Positions 57,146-64,000 of a DNA stretch of 64,000 nt are shown piece by piece. Source of the DNA: Prostheceraeus crozeri. Taxonomy: Eukaryota; Platyhelminthes; Polycladida; Euryleptidae. How positions within the stretch are numbered: the first letter of the stretch is position 1; each line of letters opens with the position of its first letter. The translations under genes and the position numbers were made by a program. The stretch spans positions 98,501 through 162,500 of the forward strand of contig CAJQUW010009258.1 in the NCBI GenBank assembly GCA_907163375.1, in the 5' to 3' direction. A model generated the notes under the pieces. It did not search any database. It had not been told where the DNA came from and was given only the letters and a program-made list of their open reading frames with translations.

Positions 57146-60090
57146 CCGTTATCTTGATATTACTCGTTGAATATTCAGTTTTATTGAATTTTAATTGAGA
57201 TATTTCAGGTTTTGGGTAAGAGGGATTGAAAAAAGCATCGGTAGTCTAAAATTTTCATGTTTTAAATAATATTTTTTAAAACTTCAAAAGTAGGCAAAGT
57301 TACCCGACCTTGCGATAACTTTGCCTACCTAGTATAATTTGACAACTTGCACATACTTGACGGGTATTTATTCAAGTTATTCATGCCACAGCAAACTTTC
57401 CCGTACATGCTAAATTGAAAAGTACATTTTCCCATATATTTGAATTATATTCTCACTATTGGAGAGACTGATGTTCACAAAATATAGGCATATCAATTAA
57501 AAAGTGGGAGAGGTACTACAAAAATGGTGCCGGTAGTCTGATGGGTGCATAGGAAGAGTATCATTGAACTGTCAAAATGTTCAGAAAAACATCGCAAGTA
57601 GTTTGTGGTGAAATTTGTAAGTGCCACGGCGGTCCATCAATGGCTCATCAAGAATGGAGATGATCTGGTCAAAGTCAACACTGCTTTCATCATCACGTTC
57701 TGGAAAGGTGAATATTCCAGACATACGTTGCCTCAAGAATTTCACATTAAATTCTGAACCACAGGTACCGGTACTGGCACCGGTATCGCAGACTTCGAGA
57801 ATCTGTCCCACGAAGTACTTTGCATTGCTTTGTCTCTCAGTGACGAATTTCACCAAAACCCAATCTCCACCTTTGATCGTGCCTGGTACGGGACGTTGAG
57901 ATGCCGGTACTGGCAATTCTGAAAGATTTGAGTGGTGTTCATTAATTGAATCCAATTTCCTTTTTTATAAAGGGCTTACCTTCGAGAGATTTTTCCGATC
58001 GTGTCGGTGCAGGTGGTTGATTCTCCAAATCACTCGATTCATTTCCTTCATCGGAGGATTCTGTAAACATAAAGAGGAATATTGCAATCCTGTAATATGG
58101 AGCATCGTCACGAAATGCATACCTTCTCCGGTCTTCATAGTCACTCGATGGCGATTGAGCCGCATAGCTGCATGTAGGTGTTTCGGATGAAGCTGGTGCG
58201 TTTCCGAAATCCTCCTGTGACACAGAGCGTCCTGGTTCCACTGCGACTTTCTTCCTCCTCTTGATGACATTCGTTTTCGTGGTCCACGGGTTTTGATAAG
58301 AAACTCCATCAAGCTGTCGTTGATTTCTTTGTTCACGACTTCTGAAGTGTTATCTCTGGTAGGCATTCTTCGGAGGACTTGATTGGCATTGAGTGGGTAG
58401 ATGCCAGTGGATTCAAATCCTGATTTCAGGTTCTGACCGTTTCTCTCTTCCGTCGTTTCAATCACCTTCTTCAGTAATCTCGGGAAATCGTCCTTGCACA
58501 ATCCAGCTGCATGGGGATCTTCTGTCTTATACTGAGTAAGGACATTTCTCCATTGCATCTTCAGAGGTCGAAAGAAACAGACGTCCAACGGTTGGGTTAG
58601 ATGTGTTGTGTTTGGCGGAAGGAATGTCATCACAATATCATTCTTCTTGCATTCCTTGATGATATCGATACTCATGTGGGAGGAGAGGTTATCGACAATG
58701 ATGACTTTCTGGCCTGTCAATCTCCTTGCCCAGGGAATTACAATTGTGCGAAACCAATCATCGAAACTACAAGCGTCGAACCATCCGCTTTTGCTTCTGT
58801 TGAAACGAATTCCTTTCGGCCCTCCTTGACACCACGAATCCCACAGATGAAGACCTTTGTACACAACATAAGGAGGCAACAGTTTGCATCTGCTGTGCCT
58901 GCGAACATGACCGAAATCGCTCCTTTGGAAAAGTTCATTATCGTTCTGGATGTTTGACGCTCCGACGGAATAGACACTTCTTGCTTCCTGGGTCATCACT
59001 GAAGTTTGTTTCGTCGAAGTTCAGAATATGACTGGGTGGTATATCAGCCAGTGTTCTCTCTAGGTTCAGAAAATATTCTTGGACTGTCTCAATCGTCGTT
59101 TCAGCACGAGCTCGCTTGATATTTTGCGCCGCTCTTTCTGTCAGCTTATCTTTGTGTCGATGCTTGAAATTTTGAAACCAATCTGGCCCTGGGAGATTGT
59201 TCCGAAATGCAGTGTGCCTATTGTTCTTGTCCAAGTATTGCTGGACAACTAGTCGAACCTCCAATTCAGTCAGGGGATAGCCGAATTCAGCACAAACAAT
59301 CAACAAGTCGATGAGATTGGCTTCCTCTTCTACCGTTAATTGCGTTGGTGCACCATAGGGTCCCATGTGATGCTTCTTTATCTTGTTTTCAATGGTCTTC
59401 CTGGGGACTCCAAATCTCCTGGATGCTTCATATGTCGATATCGTACCTAAAGATTCTGCAACTATGGCATTAGAAAGTGTGTCATTGGAGTAATCCCGAT
59501 ATTTTCAGGCTCCGAGCCTTCTTTTACGAGTGCGAGGCATACTGAAACAGGATAGAAATATAGTTCAACTCAAATTTATATCAAAGTACTAATGCTTGAT
59601 AATCATAACAGAACCATAAAATAGTACTTGAATCGTGATAAACCAGAGAATGCTTGAAATACATGTGAAGCTCGCATGCAAATGAACGTAGGCAAAGTTA
59701 CCCCATTTATGTCTATGGAGTGGGGGGTTACTTTGCCTACGCATTTATTCAGAATAGCTAAATTGATTTCATGCATTCAAGATATGGTGTTTGTCGGCAC
59801 GATATTCTTCATATATTGTATTGGTTTTGAAGAAATCTGTTGTCTCTAAGTATCCCAGCCAAGAGGAAGTTCGAAGAAATTTTTGTTTGCTTGTTTATTA
59901 AATTTTCATAAATCAGGTCCCATTTCTATAGTACACCAAGTTTATAAGTGATGATGCATAAAATAACAGAGTTACATATGTTATGAAACTCTTGCATGAA
60001 TCTAAAAAAAGAACAAGTATCATTAAATATGCAAAAGACTTGCCCCAATCTTTTTCTTGTGCATGTAGGCAAAGTAACCCCGTTTCACGG
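57114..60090 (-). mobile_element. Pogo-like transposon inserted in the gene B finger array
   Basis: CCGTGAAACAGGGTTACTTT at the left and the near-identical inverse at the right (one mismatch in 23) are flanked by TA at 57112-57113 and 60091-60092. The 79 bp before the insertion and the 89 bp after the second TA add up to exactly one 168-bp finger repeat, which proves the insertion site. GTAGGCAAAGTTACCC-type motifs recur near both ends. The element is 2977 bp and encodes a leftward transposase with introns. Confidence 0.93.
57581..59540 (-). pseudogene. Pogo-like transposase, broken, with C-terminal introns
   Basis: The gene starts at 59540 with MPRTRKRRLGA. A Psq-type helix-turn-helix follows (SLGTISTYEASRRFGVPRKT), then a CENP-B-like DNA-binding region (FQNFKHRHKDKLTERAA) and the DDE core, with LNFDETNFSDDPG near 59010, VIIVDNLSSHMS near 58690, and FLPPNTTHLTQPLDVCFF near 58600. 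Two GT-AG introns (58075-58122 and 57924-57981 approximately) separate C-terminal exons containing WVLVKFVTERQS and YFVGQILEVC. A TGA after residue 11 and two frame changes near 58930-58980 and 58880 inactivate this copy. Confidence 0.82.
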
Positions 60091-60522
60091 TACTGGCGAA
60101 AAACCGCTCTCGTGCAAGATCTGTGGTAGGACTTTCTCTCAAAAAGTACATTTGAATCTTCATGTTCAAAGGCATGCTGGTAAAAAATCATTCTCATGCA
60201 GCACCTGTGGGAAAAGTTTTCTTCGGAAGGGAGATTTGAAATATCATATGCGAACGCATACTGGTGAAAAACCGTTCTTATGTAAGATCTGTGGGAAGAC
60301 TTTCTCACAGGGAGGAAATTTGAAATCTTCATATTCGAACTCATACGGGTGAAAAACCATTCTCGTGCAAGATCTGTGGTAGGACTTTCTCTCAAAAAGT
60401 ACATTTGAATAATCATGTTCGAACCCATGCTGGTGAAGCACCATGAAGCATCAGACTTGCGGGTGAACTTTATTTATTGAAAGGGTTATTTGGATGACTA
60501 TATTCAACCGCATGCTGTGTAA
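60091..60522 (+). pseudogene. Cut-off 3' part of the gene B finger array
   Basis: After the right TA, the array resumes with [17 protein letters not shown]. Two complete fingers follow, then a third in which one extra base relative to its sister repeat shifts the frame near 60327. A fourth finger is readable only in the shifted frame, then comes an in-frame TGA near 60442 and a degenerate last finger ending at a TAA near 60522. The decay fits loss of coding function after the transposon separated it from the gene. It has no obvious start of its own. Confidence 0.8.
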
Positions 60523-61517
60523 AATTCATACTCAGAACTTTCGGCCAGTTCTTGTAAGAGGTGCATCTCAATATAGTGTCGCATTCGATTGACAATTTGC
60601 ATTCATGTGTGCGGTGTTGACAATAACTTATTTAGTTCGTATCAGGAATGGATAGCACGCTGCTTGAAAAGCCTTAAATGTTCTTGTTGATGTATTAGTT
60701 AAGCATGTAGAATTTGTACTCGTTTATGTTCTTGTCTTCATGTTGTTCTGTTAGAGACAAGTGTCGGAAGTTTTTGTAATTGATAAAACTGAATATATGT
60801 TTCTTCACGGTGTAGCGGTTTCGTAAAAAATTGTTTTAATGCCGTTCATGTACTGTACATGTAGGGGAAACTGGGGTACATGCATGCAAAAGAAGTAGTA
60901 TTGTTGAATCCCAGTCATTTAGGCCCCAGTACATTTAGGCCCCACAAGAAATGGTCATTTAGGCCCCATGTTCTTATGTTATTTTAACTACAAGATTACA
61001 ATCAAAACCAACAAAATGTTGTGATACATAGGAGCCATACATTACAGAAATATGCTTGGTTTTATCAAAGATGCCGCAGAATTGTCTGGGGAGTGGTATG
61101 TGGATTGTTCGAGAATGTCAAAAACACCGGTTCATGATGTTATTTTAACCACGGCGAGTTGCAGCGTGTATGAGGTATCAAAAGACTGCAAATTTTCTGA
61201 AACCACCAGAAATGTCAATGGTTTTACAAAAAATTGTAGTAGTTGTATTTAAATAACAATAATTCAAAATTGGACATATTTCATTCACGTGATCATTATG
61301 TTATTTTTATCCTGCAAAAACATACAACAAACTTGGTATCATTGGATAGAGAATTGTTCACTCTATCTAGAGATATCAGCGCTTTTACAGAAAATGCTGA
61401 CACAATGTCGGAAACTACAGATTAATATATTTTGTGCAAGGATATTTCTGTCACAAATTCCTTCTAAATTTATGTTAGATTTTGTTTAAACGCTGCACGC
61501 ATTTCTAAACGTACCAG
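60523..61517. other. Gene B 3' flank
   Basis: No gene is recognised. A small tandem motif, TTTAGGCCCCA, occurs three times at about 60918-60969. Confidence 0.5.
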
Positions 61518-61606
61518 CTGGACGTGGAATTTTGTGGTCTGCCGCTATTAACGGAGCTATCAGCCTATATCTACGCACACGGCATGTTTCAAGGCAGCAG
61601 GGTCAA
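61518..61606 (+). CDS. Possible exon of a further gene (weak)
   Basis: An 89-bp open segment lies between an acceptor-like ACGTACCAG and the strong donor GTAAGTAG. It encodes LDVEFCGLPLLTELSAYIYA and HGMFQGSRVK. A possible 47-bp intron to TTATTGCAG follows, but the next segment hits a stop after 11 codons. The pattern faintly resembles exon 1 of genes A and B, which raises the idea of a degenerate third paralogue. Evidence is thin. Confidence 0.2.
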
Positions 61607-61653
61607 GTAAGTAGCTTTTATTTCATTGCAATGAATGTTTAGTCTTATTGCAG

Positions 61654-64000
61654 GAGGTTAGATCAGTGGAATCGGCTTGCAGACTGATGAACGGAGTTTA
61701 TGATTGTTTGGCTTAGTTAGGAACAACCCTATATAGATTACTAAAGAATAGAAGGGAGTGCTATGTGTAGGGCGCTGTGTATATACAGCAGATGAATAAT
61801 GAGTAATGAATAAGCAGATGTTGATGGAATGGCTATGGCTACTGCATAGGTTGAGTCGGCAAATATTTGGTCTCGCATCTATTACACCGGCTATCTGGTG
61901 CAGCAATCTTCCATTTTTGTTGTCGTGTCTAGTTGCACAGAAATTTCTGACTCCAAATACCTCAATGAATTAAGTGTGTGTCTTGATTTGTTTGTTTGTC
62001 TTGCTTCACCTTTCTTGGTCCTGCTTTGCATCCTACAGGCACGCGTGAACAGGGGACTAGGGAAAGCTCAGCCCGTCTGATCTTCAGCCAGACACATTGA
62101 TCTCGGCCATTTGATTGCACATGAATGATATAGAACTACGTATAGATGAGCTGGCAGTGGATGCCAATGCAACTATCGCTTGCACTTATCTAAGTCATGA
62201 ATACCTGAGTGTTCAAGTTGTCATGATTCCATCAAATTTTAGAAATCAATCCACATGTCAGACTCTTTTTGCATGCATCAGATACTTTGATCGATTTCTA
62301 CCACCATGACAAACTAGATCATTAGATTCTAAGAACATCTCACGACAACTTCGCAAGCCGGGTCGACCAGAGAAATTTGATTTGATGCCTCGAAACAACC
62401 CTCAGATACATGGCTACTAAGACAGAGATTCGAACATTCAGGCATGATGATTGCAGCAATTCTCGAAGCCTAGTTCGTCAATACAAGAGGCTTCGGTTCT
62501 CTTTTGAATAATATCTCCGGGGATGAATTTCAGCGATGGAGCTGCGAATATATATTAAACACTTCTAAAATCATTCTTTACATTTGGAATGTCTAGGAAT
62601 ATCGGTGACAAAGTAAAAAGTTATAGCATGATGGTGTGTACTGTGTACATCAGTGATGAAACTGGCTCAAAGGCACCATTCGGTGACCCACTCAATGACT
62701 CGGGTTCTTTTTATGTTCTTATGCTTTTGTAGTCATAGAGCAAGCTTGTAGCTCAATTGTGGTCGAAGTGAATAATCCGTTAGCTTATTCTATCACTGGG
62801 CGACTGGAAATGCGATTTGTCATTGTTCAATGGCGAAAGACAAGTAAGGATTCAGTGCAAGTCGCTTGTTGCTGTCGCTTGGATTATCACTAGCCGACAC
62901 AGCTCTGAAAGAGGCGCCATGAGGCTATGATGTAAATTCACTGATAATTTTACAGGAAATAAGTGACCATGAGTAACCATAAGGGAATGATTTTCCAATG
63001 TTTAGTAGTTTAAAAATTGAAATATTACACATTGATGAAGCTCTTATTTGCTGTATCACTGGAATTCTATGTGCATGTGATCGAGTTTGACGATTCGTGC
63101 TATCAGTATTTAAAATTTTTTCGCGGTTGCGCGGTACGGTATAGAGGCGAAAAATAGGAACAATTCGAAAGCACTTCCACAAATTTTGGAAAGTTGAATT
63201 TTATGTGCAACTTATCACTTAGAGTTTAATTACTTCAGTTCGAGTAGAGCAATCTGATTTCATTCAGATACTATACATATAAAAAATCTGACCTGAGTCA
63301 TTAATATGTAAGGAAACTGTCATGTTTTTCAGGAAATTTTTTTAAAAGTATGATCCTAAAGGCCAACTTCGATACAAAGTCACATCATTGGTCGTCTAGC
63401 CTGCTAGCAATTGACGACAATCATTTGAAAAATAATTCTCTCGCAAAAGTATGGCAATTTTGATATCAAAAGACTGACTATATGCATGTTTAAAATAGTA
63501 ATTCTTTTGTATGTTTAGGTCCATTTTTCGCTTATATAATTAAAATGTATGTAGTCCATTTTTTTCGATGGGGCACTATCAGAGGATTTTGGCTTGATGT
63601 GGCATGATCTGTAATATAGTTTGTGCGGGACATGTTCAAATTATTCCTTCCCTGAACGAACTTGCGTTGCTCGTGATAGGTATTGCAAATTGTTACAGCC
63701 ACAAAAATAATGAATGACAGCATTAGTAGCTAAGTAGTTAATTTTAAAACGCCTTCAATTTCAGGCAATATGACATGATATACAATGATAATGACCTTAA
63801 TACTTAAATGATACTACAAAATAAATTCCAGAGAGGCATGGCATAATTACATGTAAGTGCAGATGGTTTATGCCAATTGTGATCGTTGCTATAAACTTAC
63901 ATGCGCAATTCAAGATTGGACATAAGTGAGCATGTTTGATATGCATATGTCATATTTGAGTGCTTGATGCATATGCCCTATGTCAATTTGACGTTTTTTT
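61654..64000. other. No gene recognised
   Basis: I see AT-rich sequence with short frames and no domain, inverted repeat or microsatellite of note to the end of the window. Confidence 0.5.

Noticed and set aside
58601-58957. Plus-strand frame of 118 codons in the pogo-like element
   Set aside because: It lies opposite the DDE core of the transposase and shows no domain.

Overview
The window is AT-rich invertebrate (metazoan) nuclear DNA. The evidence is spliced C2H2 zinc-finger genes with very short introns (about 50-60 bp), Penelope-like retroelements with GIY-YIG endonucleases, Tc1/mariner, pogo and hAT DNA transposons, LINE fragments and long TA microsatellites. I cannot place the phylum. 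No rRNA, tRNA, CRISPR array or bacterial-type gene was seen.

Layout. 1-2.5 kb: unassigned DNA, then a 1.5 kb non-autonomous hAT element that keeps only a BED finger. 2.65-9.15 kb: a compound Penelope-like element made of a truncated minus copy facing a longer plus copy; a young Ty3/gypsy-like LTR element (2681-6861, 239-bp LTRs, CACAG target duplication) sits inside the minus copy. 9.1-12.2 kb: TA microsatellites, a 0.4 kb inverted-repeat element, a second Penelope fragment, an internally deleted mariner with 135-bp terminal repeats, and a LINE 3' end. 12.2-17.3 kb: little recognisable. 17.4-20.5 kb: a ZBED5-like hAT transposon with a THAP-domain frame on the opposite strand at its left end.

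20.59-35.04 kb: host zinc-finger gene A. Six predicted exons give exactly 423 codons. The first three encode an N-terminal module I do not recognise, two are acidic phase-1 exons, and the last encodes five C2H2 fingers. Its introns carry an unknown 1.2 kb repeat split by a Tc1-like element, a LINE split by a hAT element, a mariner fossil and two Penelope fossils.

35-41.8 kb: intergenic, with a second copy of the 1.2 kb repeat, a Tc1 fossil and a tandem duplication. 41.84-60.5 kb: gene B, a paralogue of A with the same first three exons. It has one intact and two decayed copies of the acidic exon, and a finger exon built partly from 168-bp two-finger units. A pogo-like transposon (57114-60090) has split the third unit, so the predicted protein ends in transposon-encoded residues and the downstream fingers have decayed. 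Gene B introns also hold a hAT (43740-48249) carrying a DDD transposon and a MITE, a LINE remnant, a motif-rich repeat and another probable hAT. 60.5-64 kb: mostly featureless, with one weak exon candidate.

The host genes most likely encode DNA-binding nuclear proteins. The strongest leads are the unrecognised N-terminal module, the unusual divergence of exon 2 between A and B beside an identical intron, the array split by the pogo-like element, and the antisense THAP frame inside the hAT.
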